Below, piece by piece: positions 32,941 to 43,708 of a DNA stretch of 64,000 bases; the stretch's first letter is position 1; every line of letters begins with the position of its first letter. The translations under genes were made by a program, and so were the position numbers. The DNA is from Prorocentrum cordatum. Lineage: Eukaryota > Sar > Dinophyceae > Prorocentrales > Prorocentraceae. The stretch is taken from positions 481,088-545,087 of the forward strand of contig CAUYUJ010000914.1 of assembly GCA_963575745.1 (NCBI GenBank). The letters are read 5' to 3'. The notes below the pieces were generated by a model. It was not told the origin of the DNA. It did no database searches and saw only the letters and a list, made by a program, of their open reading frames with translations.

Positions 32941-33667
32941 GCCGCGCGCCGCAGGATACATATGTATATAGCGGCTTGCGGGCAAAATCATGCTTTGCTA
33001 TCTGGCTCTGACTGCTTTTTACCCCTTGCACCTGCTCCTGCTGTCTCTGCGCCTGCCCTTCCTCCTCTGCACCTGCGCTTCTCCCCTGCGCACCCCTCCT
33101 TCTTGCCCCATCCTACTTCTCCTCAGCCTTTGTCCCCCCCCCCGTCCCCCTGCTCCTCGCGTGGAGAGCTTGGGAAAAACAGAAAGCGCGCTGCGCGCCC
33201 GTGCCCCCCAACCCCCTCCTCCTCGTCCTCTGCCTCCTAGCTCCTCCTCCTCCCCCTCCTCCTCCTCCTTCCGGTTCTCCTCCTCGTACTGCTACCTCCT
33301 CCTGCTTCTCCTCCTCCTCCTCCTCCTCCTCCTCCTCCTCTTCCACCTGCTCCTGCTGCTCCTCCTCCTCCTCCTCCTCCTCCTCCTCCTCCTGCTCCTC
33401 CACCTTATGTATGAATACTGCATATGTATATGAATGTCACTTGGAGGAGGAGGAAAAGGAGGAGAAGGGCAGCCGTTATGTGCGCGCTGGCGCTGCCGCC
33501 GCCCCGTGCAGCTGTGCGCTGGCACGCTGCTCCGCAATGCGGATGTCCGCCAGTGCGGGCGATGCTTGCTTCCACGTGTTTTTTGGGGCCGCCGCCCACC
33601 GCGCGCATGGTTGGCGTTTGTGTTAACGCAGCCTTTTGTTTAAGGGCTGGCGGTTCGGGGGAGGAGG
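32941..33667. repeat. CTC-rich tract and unassigned flank
   Basis: Polypyrimidine sequence, nearly pure CTCCTC at about 33,230-33,405, gives spurious Ser/Leu frames. The stretch 33,410-33,660 is GC-rich with no recognised gene. Confidence 0.6.
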
Positions 33668-33800
33668 AATGCATATACATATATATATATATATATGTGT
33701 AAATATGCAAATGTATGTATATACATACATATATATATACATATATATATATATACATACATATATATACCTATTTTTATATATATGTGCATGTATACGC
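33668..33800. repeat. TA/CATA-rich simple repeat
   Basis: Alternating TATATACATACATA runs just inside the right end, mirroring the left-end tract. Confidence 0.8.
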
Positions 33801-33835
33801 GACACTTTACACGAACTGCTATATAACGTAGCAAA

Positions 33836-34098
33836 TTCTGACGCTTTTTGCTACAACATTCTGACGCATGTTATGCAACATTCTGACGCATTTTGCCACG
33901 CAAAGCCGACGCATTTTATCAAGAAAAAACATCACATGTTATACAACAACTGACGCATTAAATGCGTCATTTTTCTGCGCAGCAAAAAATGAAACTGACG
34001 CATTTGTCCGGAAACTTAACATTAAGAAAACACATAAAAACCAAAATGCGTCAGATGACGCATTAATGCGTCGGAATGCGTCGGGAGGCACCTCTGGG
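33836..34098. promoter_or_regulatory. Right subterminal repeat block
   Basis: ATTCTGACGCATTTT-like words recur at about 33,838, 33,861, 33,884, 33,909, 33,952 and 34,000. They lie in the same plus-strand orientation as the words at the left end, except the last three, which are inverted within the TIR. A palindromic TGACGCATTAAATGCGTCA lies at about 33,951-33,969. Confidence 0.6.
34059..34098 (-). repeat. Right terminal inverted repeat
   Basis: Inverted copy of the left end: CGCATTAATGCGTCGGAATG, CGTCGGGAG, GCACCTCTGGG. Followed by the TA at 34,099-34,100. Confidence 0.9.
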
Positions 34099-35690
34099 TA
34101 TGGGGCCACGAAACGTGTGAGGGGTGTGCCGAAATGGGTGTGCGGGATACATGCGGGCACACCCAGTGGGACCTTCTGGAGCTCCTATGGGGCCACGAAA
34201 CGTATGAGGGATGTGCCGAAATGGGTGTGCGGGGCGCATTCGTGCACACCCACTGGGACCTTCGGTTGGGCTCCCTATGGGGCCGCGGAACGTGTGAGGG
34301 GTGGGCCGAAATTAGTGTGCGGGACGCATGCGGGCACACCCACTGGGACCTTCGGTGGAGCTCCCCACGGGGCCACGAAACGTGCGAAGGGTGTACCGGA
34401 ATGGGCGTGCGGGACGCATGCGGGCACACCCACTGGGACCTTCGGTGGAGCTCCCTATGGGGCCACGAAACGTGCGAGGGGTGGGCCGAAATGGGTGCGC
34501 GGAACGCATGCGGGCACACCCACTGAGACCTTCGGTGGAGCTCCCTATGGGGCCACGAAACGTGTAAGGGGTGTCCCGAAATGGGTGTGCGGGACGCATG
34601 CGGGCACACCCACTGGGACCTTCGGCGGAGCTCCCTATGGGGCCACGAAACGTATGAGGGGTGTGCCAAAATGGGTGTGCGGGACGCACGCGGGCACACC
34701 CACTGGGACCTTCGGTGGAGCTCCCTATGGGGCCACGAAACGTATGAGGGGTGTGCCGAAATGGGCGTGCGGGACGCATGCGGGCACACCCACTGGGACC
34801 TTCGGTGGAGCTCCCTATGGAGCCACGAAACGTGTAAGGGGTGGGCCGAAATGTTTGTGCGGGACGCATGCGGGTACACCCGCTGGGACCTTCGGTTTGG
34901 GCCTCTATGGGGCCGCGAAACGTGCGAGGGGTGTGCCGAAATGGGTGTGCGGGACGCATGCGGGCACACCCACTGGGACCTTCGGTGGAGCTCCCTATGG
35001 GGCCACGAGCGGGCACACCCACTGGGACCTTCGGTGGAGCTCCCTATGGGCCCACGAAACGTGTGAGGGGTGGGCCGAAATGGGTGTGCGGGACGCATGC
35101 GGGCACACACCCGCTGGGACCTTCGGAGGAGCTCCCTATGGGGCCACGAAGCGTGTGAGGGGTGTGCCGAAATGTGTGTGCGGGACGCGTGCGGGCACGC
35201 CCGCTGGGACCTTCGGTGGAACCCCCTTATGGGGCCACGAAACGTGCGAGGGGTGGGCCGAAATGGGTGTGCGGGACGCATGCGGGCACACCCGCTGGGA
35301 CCTTCGGTGGAGCTCCCTATGGGGCCACGAAGCGTGTGAAGGTTGTGCCGAAATGGGTGTGCGGGACGCATGCGGGCACACCCACTGGGACCTTCGGTGG
35401 AGCTCCCTATGGGGCCACGAAACGTGCGAAGGGGGTGCCAAAATGGGTGTGCGGGACGCATGCGGGCACACCCACTGGGACCTTCGGTGGAGCTCCCTAT
35501 GGGGCCACGAAACGTGTAAGGGGTATGCCGAAATGGGGGGTGGAGCCGCATGCGAACGCAGCCACTGGGGCCTTCGGTGGAGCTCCCTCTGGGGCCACGG
35601 AACGTGCATGCGGGCACACCCACTGGGGCCTTCGGCGGAGCCCCCTATGGGGCCACGAAACGTGTGATGGGTGTGCCGAAATGGGTGTGC
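34099..35690. repeat. 90-bp satellite array, about 18 units, right flank of the element
   Basis: Very regular 90-bp units of the GGGCACACCC type. One unit is shortened near 35,008 and one variant GCCGCATGCG unit lies near 35,545. It continues the array broken at 8,642. Frames are open on both strands for over 500 codons because of the unit length. Confidence 0.94.
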
Positions 35691-35787
35691 GGAGGAGGAG
35701 GGGGAGGAGGAGGAGAGGAGGATAGGAAGAGAGGAGGAGACGCGGGCCACCGTCTCTTCAAAACGCGGACCCAACACCACAGGATGG
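35691..35787 (+). other. GGA tract plus conserved array-end box, copy 2
   Basis: Same composition and order as copy 1, with the box at 35,739-35,787 almost identical over 49 bp. Starts the second higher-order unit. Confidence 0.8.
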
Positions 35788-35869
35788 TTGGGAACAGTTT
35801 GGCAATCAAAAAACACTGCTTCTGGAGATTGGGCTTCGCTCAAGCGCGCGCGCCGGCCAAAGCCGCGCA

Positions 35870-36560
35870 AACAAAGACGGCTGAAAAATTTGGACGGCGA
35901 CCTCGTTGACAACACGGACAGAGCACACGCAATGGCAGCGCACTTTGAACAAATACATACCGTGGACGGCGCGCCCAGCGACATGTATTGCACGCCATCC
36001 GCGGGGACCGGTACCGCCAATCGCAAAGGAAAATCTTACAGCGTGCGAGGTTGGTGCACCGACATCCGAACTTGAACGACATCCCAACAGAGTATAGAAG
36101 AGCTTGTCACAGGATCCCGAAGGGTTGGACACCATCACCGAAGTAATCAACAACCAGTGTTGGCGCGAAAGAAACGTTCCAGAAGACTTGCGGCATGCGC
36201 ACAACGCCAAAATCTACAAGAACACGGGCCCGGTGGATCATTGCGACAGATTTCACCCTTTCAATCTGCTGAACGTCATGTGCAAATTGTTTACGAGTTT
36301 TGTGCTAAAGAGATTACAACAAGTAGGGGCCGATGATAGTTTGAGTAGAACACAGTCTGGACCCAGACGAAGAAAAAGGCACGACCGACGCCGTCCACGC
36401 CGCCCGCAGACGCATCGTGCTAGCATGTGCCGATCACGATGATGCCGTGCCCCTACTACCGCTCGACTGGGAAAAAAGGCCTCAGGCTCTTCTCGATGCA
36501 CATGCCGCATGTGGCGTGCACCCTCATATGCTGCAACTGATCGGGAATATATCCATGCAT
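35870..36560 (+). pseudogene. LINE reverse-transcriptase fragment, copy 2 (broken)
   Basis: Near-identical to copy 1: DNTDRAHAMAAHFEQIH, then WRERNVPEDLRHAHNAKIYK, then FNLLNVMCKLFTSFVLKRLQ. It has the same in-frame TAG after HPNRV and the same frameshift before LLPLDWEKRPQALLDAHA. It ends at a TA/TG microsatellite (36,565-36,602). Confidence 0.8.
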
Positions 36561-36564
36561 CACA

Positions 36565-36603
<39 letters not shown>

Positions 36604-37115
36604 CGAATCGGACCCCTCGAAAGCAGCAGGTCGTGAAATCCATAATCGCAGAATGCCTCTAGGACCGGGCTGCGCCCGAATATGGACCGTAAAATTGCGC
36701 ACCGACGGAATTCGCACCGCAAGTCGTAACGCCTGCGCAATCCCGCAAGTCTCATGGTGGGACCCATCATACGCGTGTCGATCCCTGGGCTTTGCCTGGA
36801 GACCGGAAGTACAAAGGCACCACGAAACAAATGTTTCTGGCGCTCGGGCTGAGAGGGGGGGGGCAGACGACCTACGGAACCGCTTCGGGACACTTGCGTT
36901 CCCTTGCCATGTGCCCCTAGAAGCTCAAGTCGGCATTCTGGAGCTATGCTGGATAGGCTCGGGCTCACGAGGACGAAAGGAGAGAGGAGTGGAGGTGCAA
37001 GGCTTGCGGGGGCACTCTAAGCTCTTGATTGTTTCTTCGGCGATGGAAGGGGCGCGCGCGATCAGCGAAGCTGTCTTACTGGCCGAGCTCGTAGCTGTGA
37101 ACCTCCAGGCCAGTG
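36561..37115 (+). other. Duplicated LINE-adjacent sequence, copy 2
   Basis: Microsatellite followed directly by CCCTCGAAAGCAGCAGGTC, so the 0.93-kb segment seen in copy 1 is missing here. The plus frame is open for about 200 codons (DPSKAAGREIHNRRMPLGPG, WWDPSYACRSLGFAWRPEV, VPLEAQVGILELCWIGSGSR). Unrecognised. Confidence 0.5.
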
Positions 37116-37525
37116 ACTTGTGAGCTGGGCCTCTCATGCCTTCAGGAACAATATCTGCCCTCTGCGATGACGGCGCACTCTGGAATGTGGGGCTTGCCGT
37201 GCCCTGGGAGACAGCTGTCGATGTCCTCTGCGTTGAAGGCGGGCACTGCGGTGGGCTGCCAAGGCGCTGAGGGACCTCAGGCGTTGTCTGCGACGTCGGC
37301 GGCCTCTGAACAGAGATCCCATTCCCAGAAAAAACTTGGATGCTATCTGTGGCGACGACGAACCCTGAGACGGGCTACCATTGCCCTGGGAAGCTGCGAA
37401 TGCGATCTGCGATGTCGGCGAACTCTGAATGTGGGGGCTCCCATTGCCCTGAGACGCTGCCGGAGATGCTACCTGCGATGGCGGCGAACTCTGAGGAGGG
37501 GCCCCCATGCCCTCGCTGCCCATAT

Positions 37526-38227
37526 TCAAAGAAATATCTGAGTGACTCCACTGCGGGCAGCTATGTCGTGTCCAGCACACTCGGGATACGGCAGCGACGG
37601 GCCTATGGTCATGTCCTCCATCTTCACGACCTGCGCGCGCAGTATCCGCTCCATGTGTGCCATAAGGCCCTGACCTGGCATGTCGCCCGCGCCCGTCTGG
37701 ATGAGCGCCTCGCGGATCGCCGTAAAGTCGACGCCGTTGTTGCTCTGGAAGCTCAGCTGCAGCGTGCTCTGGGCCTGGTCGCACGCGTCGCTTGCCTTCG
37801 CCTTTGGTGCAAGCTCTACTATCGTCTCGAGGTCCATCTGCTGGAGCTTGTCGCTGGAGGTATTCAGGTTCTGCTGGTTGAGTGCGCCGACGGGCGTGCC
37901 GTCCTGACTGAGGCCCTCGAAAAGACCTGCAAACGCCGCGGCGCTCATTGTGGCGAGCTCTGCGTCGATCTGCTGTCCAGAAGCGTCGTTGCGAATCTCC
38001 TCGGCCCCCTCCATCCACGTGCGCGCCCAATCATTGATCGCCGCGATGCTTTTGGCGCCGGGTGGGACGAGGTTGGTCTTGATCATGATGGCTTCGGTGT
38101 GCCTCTGCCTCGCCGCCGCGTTCAATTGCAGCCTCATCGCGATGGGAAACAATCGCTGCATGTCCTTCAGGCCCATTTCCTCGTGCAGTATGGAGTCCAG
38201 GTCGATGATTTTGGCGATGCTGGCCAT
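37526..38227 (-). CDS. MASIAK ORF, copy 2, intact 233 aa
   Basis: Starts MASIAKIIDLDSILHEEMG and ends AARSGVTQIFL-TGA. Mostly alpha-helix-favouring, Ala/Gln/Leu-rich, with no signal peptide or membrane segment. Differences from copy 1 are mainly single substitutions. The C-terminal stretch (FTAIREALIQTGAGDMPGQG, then LMAHMERILRAQV) resembles, in my recollection, the far C-terminal region of dinoflagellate LINE polyproteins. It follows a zinc-finger-like block on the same strand, so it may be a LINE tail rather than an independent gene. Beyond the stop another frame has ASQGNGSP repeats, so the original protein may have been longer. Confidence 0.5.
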   Translation of the reverse strand: MASIAKIIDLDSILHEEMGLKDMQRLFPIAMRLQLNAAARQRHTEAIMIKTNLVPPGAKSIAAINDWARTWMEGAEEIRNDASGQQIDAELATMSAAAFAGLFEGLSQDGTPVGALNQQNLNTSSDKLQQMDLETIVELAPKAKASDACDQAQSTLQLSFQSNNGVDFTAIREALIQTGAGDMPGQGLMAHMERILRAQVVKMEDMTIGPSLPYPECAGHDIAARSGVTQIFL

Positions 38228-38329
38228 CGCGCAAGTCTGCTACTCTCCAAGCGGCATGTCTCCTCGACGTCGGTGCTCCTGCGCCGGCGCGGTGCTCGCT
38301 GCCGCGCACGCGTGTTCTCCGGCGGCGGG

Positions 38330-38870
38330 CAGTGAGTTCATCCGCGACATGCGGCCGCGGTGTCGGGGGGGGAATGGCAGCAATGTGAGCCTGGAGCTCG
38401 GGGAGGTTGGTGAAGGTGAGCTCGCGATCTTCGCTCGGGTAAAAGAACTGTTCGGGGTCGTCCGCGTCGAAGTTACATGATGATCGGCAGCTGACATTGC
38501 CCAGCTCGGCGGGGGGGCAGCAATGCGGTTGATCGCGGTCTGTCGGCTCGCGAAGGTCGATCGGCACTTCGGGCATTGGTTCGAATCGCGCGCAATCGCA
38601 TGCTCGCCCATGTTCGCCCGCCTCCCCGCTCGTAAGATTGATGTGCGCGGCGCGCTTGTCTCGTTTAAGCTGCAAACAGGCATGCCGAACCATCTCCTCG
38701 CGAGAGCCCGCGCGCGTGGGGGCCGTTCCAGCAAGCGTCTGTCGCTGGCTTCTTGCATGGCTGAGAGGGCTGTTCCAGCCGCCGCTCGCGCGCGCGTGCG
38801 ATCGTGAACTCGACGAACTCACCCCGCCCTGGTGCGCGGCGGAAAGAATCCAGCATATCGTCGCCTATGA
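38330..38870 (-). pseudogene. Zinc-finger-like LINE tail, copy 2
   Basis: DSNQCPKCRSTFASRQTAIN and, in another frame, DPEQFFYPSEDRELTFTNLP then ELQAHIAAI. The second finger has Tyr where copy 1 has the first Cys, so it would not bind zinc normally. A frameshift separates the fingers, as in copy 1. Confidence 0.5.
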
Positions 38871-39049
38871 CCTATGACGTCGACGCAGGCACGACCGTCC
38901 GCGAACGCGCTCAGGAGCTCCATGTCCACGGAGGACCGCGCGCGCCAGGGGTTGCGGCTGCGCGTCGGGGCCAGGCGCGCAGGGCCGAGAGGGGCCCGAG
39001 AGACATCGAAAGTGGACGTAGTCTCGCAGAGCTACTTGGCCCAAATTAG
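38871..39049. other. Spacer matching 6,650-6,821
   Basis: Same sequence as in the first unit, with an extra ATGACCT duplication at about 38,868-38,880. No gene. Confidence 0.5.
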
Positions 39050-39775
39050 CCCGACGAGGGACCCAACCATATGCAGGTGTGCGTACCGCAATAGTGATTC
39101 ACTTTTTCGGTGGCGATCCCTATGAGGCAACGAACCGTGCTAGGGGTGTGCCGACATGGGTGGCGTGGTGCACAACGCGAACGAAAACGATTGATCTGAG
39201 TACGTAGGGAGACTGAGCGCGGGTGAATCTGCGCGCGTGCGTCTGACTGTGAATGAATCTGCGTGCGAGCGAGTCTACGTGCATGAATGCGAATATGACA
39301 GAGCGTGGTGCCATTGTGTATGAATGTCAATAGTTCGACAACGACTGCCTCTGAGTACTCGCGACGCTGGGCGTGGCCGCCGCAAGGAGCCTCCCCGGGA
39401 CTCCCCGACGGCATCGCCCGCGCGCCGCGACGCCAATGTCGGCGCGCCCCCCCGCGAGGATCGCGCCCGCTTCCTCCCCTTCCTTTACTCCCTCTTTGCC
39501 CGCGCACTTAAAAATCCAAGGCTGCGGGCGCAGCGCAGCGCGGAGCCCCCGCGACTCGCGCAGGTCGCGCGCGGGTCGTCCACTGCGCGGAGCAAAGAGA
39601 GCTAGCTGGCTGGCTGATAGCGGGCAAGGCTCTTGCCGCTGGGCAGAGCGACGACGGGCAAGCGAGGCGCTGGGCAGAACGCAGCACGGAGCCCCCGCGA
39701 CGCGCGCAGGTCGCCCCGGAGGGGTCCCAGCGACGCGCGCGGGTCGCCCGCTGCGCGGAGCAAAGACAAGGGACC
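39050..39775. repeat. Module X, copy 3
   Basis: Colinear with copy 2. Shortened in the terminal GC-rich sub-repeat, where the second pass ends AGCAAAGACAAGGGACC rather than in the AGCTAGCTGG motif. Confidence 0.88.
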
Positions 39776-42335
39776 GCGCCACGGGGACCGTCGGTGGAGT
39801 TCCTATGGGACCACGAAACGTGTGAGGGGTGTGCCGAAATGAGCGGCGGGAACGCATGCGGACTGAGCCACTGGGACCTTCGGTGGAGCTCCCCATGGGG
39901 CCACGAAACGTGTGAGGGGTGTGCCAACATGAATGGTGGGAACGCATGCGGACTGTGCCGCGGGGACCTTCGGCGGAGCTCCTATGGGCCCACGAAACGT
40001 GTGGGGGGTGTGCTGAAATGAATGGCGGGCGCGCATGCGGACTGTGCCACCGGGACCTTCGGCGGAGCTCCGATGGGCCCACGAAACGTGCGAGGGGTGT
40101 GCCGACATGAATGGCGGGGACGCATGCGGACTGTGCCACCAGGACCTTCGGCGGAGCTCCTATGGGGCCACGAAACGTGTGAGGGGTGTGCCGAAATGAG
40201 CGGCGGGGACGCATGCGGACTGTGCCAATGGGACCTTCGGCGGAGCTCCTGTGGGGCCACGAAACGTGTGAGGGGTGTGCCGAAATGAATGGCGGGGGCG
40301 CATGCGGACTGCGCCACGGGGACCGTCGGTGGAGTTCCTATGGGGCCACGAAACGTGTGAGGGGTGGGCCGACATGAATGGCGGGGGCGCATGCGGACTG
40401 CGCCACTGGGACCTTCGGCAGAGCTCCTATGGGGCCACGAAACGTGCGAGGGATGTGCCGACGTCGCACACCCACAAGGACCTTCTGGAGCTCCTATGGG
40501 GCCACGAAGCGCGCAAGGGTGTGCCAAAATGGGTGCGCGGGACGCATGCGGGCACACCCACTGGGACCTTCGGTGGAGCTCCCTATGGGCCACGAAACGT
40601 GTGAGGGGTGGGCCGAAATTGGCGTGCGGGACACATGCGGGCACACCCACTGGGACCTTCGGTGGAGCTCCCTATGGGGCCACGAAGCGTGCGAGGGATG
40701 TGCCGAAATGGGTGTGCGGGACGCAGTCGTGCACACCCACTGGGACCTTCGGTGGGGCTCCCTATGGGGCCGCGGAACGTGCGAGGGGTGTGCCGAAATG
40801 GGTGTGCGGGACGCATGCGGGCACACCCACTGGGACCTTCGGTGGAGCTCCCTACGGGGCCACGAAACGTGTGAAGGGTGTACCGAAATTGATCTGCGGG
40901 ACGCAAGCGGGCACACCCACTGGGACCTTCGGTGGAGCTCCCTATGGGGCCACGAAACGTGTGAGGGGTGGGCCGAAATGGGCGTGCGGGACGCATGCGG
41001 GCACACCCACTGAGACCTTCGGTGGAGCTCCCTATGGGGCCACGAAACGCGTGAGGGGTGTCCCGAAATTGGTGCGGGACGCATGCGGGCACACCCACTG
41101 GGACCTTCGGTGGAGCTCCCTACGAGGCCGCGGAACGTGTGAAGGGTGTGTCAAAATGGGCGTGCGGGACGCATGCGGGCACACCCACTGGGACCTTCGG
41201 TGAAGCTCCCTACGGGGCCACGAAACGTGTGAGGGGTGGGCCGAACTGTGTGTGTGCGGGACGCATGCGGGCACACCCACTGGGACCTTCGGTGGAGCCC
41301 CCCTTATGGGGCCACGAAACGTGCGAGGGGTGTGCCGAAATGGGTGTGCGGGACGCACGCGGGCACACCCGCTGGGACCTTCGGTGGGGATCCCTATGGG
41401 GCCACGAAGCGTGCGAAGGGTGTGCCGAAATGGGCGTGCGGGACGCACGCGGGCACACCCACTGGGACCTTCGGTGGAGCTCCCTATGGGGCCACGAAAC
41501 GTGCGAGGGGTGGGCCGAAATGGATGTGCGGGACGCATGCGGGCACATCCACTGAGACCTTCGGTGGAGCTCCGTATGGGGCCACGAAGCGTGCGAGGGG
41601 TCTGCCGAAATGGGTGTGCGGGACGAATGCGGGCACACCCACTGGGACCTTCGGTGGAGCTGCTTATGGGGCCACGGAACGTGTGAAAAAGGTGTGCCGA
41701 AATGGGTGTGCGGGACGCATGCGGGCACACCCGCTGGGACCTTCGGTGGAGCTCCCTATGGGGCCACGAAACGTGTGAGGGGTGTGCCGAAATTTGTGTG
41801 CGGGACGCATGCGGGCACACCCGCTGGGACCTTCGGTGGGGCCCCCTTATGGAGCCACGAAACGTGTGAAGGGTGTGCCGAAATGGGTGTGCGGGACGCA
41901 TGCGGGCACACCCACTGGGACCTTCGGCGGAGCCCTATGGGGCCACGAAACGTGCGAGGGTGGGCCGAAATGGGTGTGCGGGACGCATGCGGGCACACCC
42001 ACTGGGACCTTCGGTGGAGCTCCGTATGGGGCCACGAAGCGTGTGAAGGGTGTGCCAAAATGGGTGTGCGGGACGCATGCGGGCACGCCCGCGGACCTTT
42101 CAGTGGAGCTCCCTATGGGGCCACGAAACGCGCGGGGTGTGCCGAAATGTGTGTGCGGGACGCATGCGGGCACACCCGCTGGGACCTTCGGTGGAGCCCT
42201 CTATGGGGCCACGAAACGTGCGAAGGGTGTGCCGAAATGGGTGTGCGGGATGCATGCGGGCGCGCCCGCTGGGACCTTCGGTGGGGCTCCTTATGGGGCC
42301 ACGAAGCGTGTGAGGGGTGTGCCGAAATGGGTGAT
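39776..42335. repeat. 89-bp array followed by 90-bp array (empty-site paralog)
   Basis: About eight 89-bp units to 40,470, a short irregular unit with CACAAGGACCTTCTGGAGC, then about twenty 90-bp units. The order of variant units matches the sequence on either side of the 25-kb element in unit 1, but no element is present. Confidence 0.93.
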
Positions 42336-42501
42336 GACGATGATGATGGTGGGAGGATGAGGAGGAGGAGGAGGAGGAGGAAGAGGAGGAGGAGGAGGAG
42401 GAGGAGGAGGAGGAGGAGAGGAGAAGAGGAGGAGAAGAGGAGGAGAGGAGACGCGGGCCACCGTCTCTTCAAAACGAGGACCCAACACCACAGGATGTAT
42501 G
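42336..42501 (+). other. GGA tract plus conserved box, copy 3
   Basis: GATGATGATGGTGGGAGG and a long GGA/GAG tract, then the box at 42,450-42,497, after which similarity to the LINE copies stops. This marks the end of the higher-order array. Confidence 0.8.
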
Positions 42502-42539
42502 GGAAAAACAAACGAGCAGTTGGGCGCGGCGTTCAGGTT

Positions 42540-43708
42540 CACGAGCGACGCGTTGCAATCGTTTGAGTCGCACGATCTGATGTCGAACGACGGCGGCGCC
42601 ATGTCTAGACGCATCCATACTTCATGAGAAGAAACAATACGCGCCACCTCTATGATGCCCGCGGCGCCGTTGCCATCTGCTGTCTGCTTGATGTAGGCGG
42701 CGCCTAGCAGAAGTGCGCGGGCGCGTCGAGCTGCGCAGGCGTCGATCCGATCCTGTTGCGCTTTGGTGGGCGCACGCGCTTCCAAGCCCGATGTCGCTAC
42801 TGGCGGCGCTTGGCTGCTGAATTCAATTTTTCGTCGGCCTAGATATCTGCAATTATCCCACTTGCATCCCGCGCTTCGCCGTCCTCGAGCGATTGCCGCG
42901 CAACGCGCCCCGGTCTTCGCGCGGCTCTGACCGTTGGGCTGCCCCGCCGCGCCGGGGGAAAGCGCGGGCGAGCGCGCCTCGCCATCGGCGTTGACCTTGC
43001 CGCGGCGCAAGGGGCGGGCGCGCCGATCGGCGCCGCTGCCGGCGACGGCGGGTAGCGCCGCTTTCGCCCCCTTATTCTGCTGGGGGCCGATCTCTTGGAG
43101 CTCCGTTCTGAGGGCGTCGTCGGGATGCTGGATCTCGTGGGCAGCCATCTGCGCGTCGCGGCGCATGCGGGTCTTAGCGAGGTCGACCGCGCACTCGCGC
43201 GCGCCGAGGTCGACGTTTGCGCCCGTGAACTCGCAGCCGACAATCATCGACGTCGTCGGGTCTGAGGCGAGCATCGGGCTCCACTTGGCCGTCGGCGGCA
43301 TGACTGCGACGCGGAACTCGATCGCCGCGTTGGAGTCGCCCGCGACGCATCCGAAAATTTTCCGGTAGGCTCGAGCGTGGGCGCCGTCGCGCATGACGCG
43401 CGCAGCTCGTCGATGTCGGCCTTTCATGATCGTGCAATTTCTTGGAAGTAGATCTCGTCCACAGCGGCGTCGAGGCGCGCGCGGTCTACCGATGCGAATG
43501 CGCTCGTTTTTTCGTGCTCGGTAATGATGCGGCTCTTCCCGAGCTGAGCGAGGCGCCGCTGTCGCGCCGATTCCACGGCGGTCGCTGTCGACACCGATCG
43601 CGCTCGCGCGCGCCCGTGCTCGGCGTCGCACATGGGGCGCGGCTCAGACATGCTGTCGCGACGCAGCCCACACTTTGCCACCAAACGTACAGGGGCCATG
43701 AAAGACAC
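42540..43708 (-). CDS. Unrecognised minus-strand ORFs
   Basis: Two overlapping frames. The first (43,708 to 43,424) includes SVSTATAVESARQRRLAQLG and ARLDAAVDEIYFQEIARS. The second (from about 43,430 down) includes AAIEFRVAVMPPTAKWSPML, SMIVGCEFTGANVDLGAREC and QMAAHEIQHPDDALRTELQE, later IDACAARRARALLLGAAYIK. Normal amino-acid complexity suggests former or present coding, probably spliced or frameshifted. No domain recognised. They lie downstream of the minus-strand LINE remnant and could belong to it. Confidence 0.4.

Larger units (their letters stand above)
8643..34098. mobile_element. 25.46-kb TA-flanked TIR element (candidate giant DNA transposon)
   Basis: The segment begins CCCAGAGGTGC and ends GCACCTCTGGG. 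The first and last 40 bp are inverted copies with three mismatches. It is flanked by TA on both sides. The left flank ends GGAGCTCCC-TA and the right flank begins TA-TGGGGCCACGAAACG, so deleting the element plus one TA restores an intact satellite unit. The paralogous array at 40.47-40.9 kb has the same unusual neighbouring units (GGACCTTCTGGAGCTCC, then a CGTGCACACCC unit, then a GGGGCCGCGGAACG unit) without the insert. TA duplication and inverted ends are typical of the Tc1/mariner superfamily, but this size with spliced cargo genes is not. Which internal gene, if any, encodes its transposase is unresolved. Confidence 0.85.
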
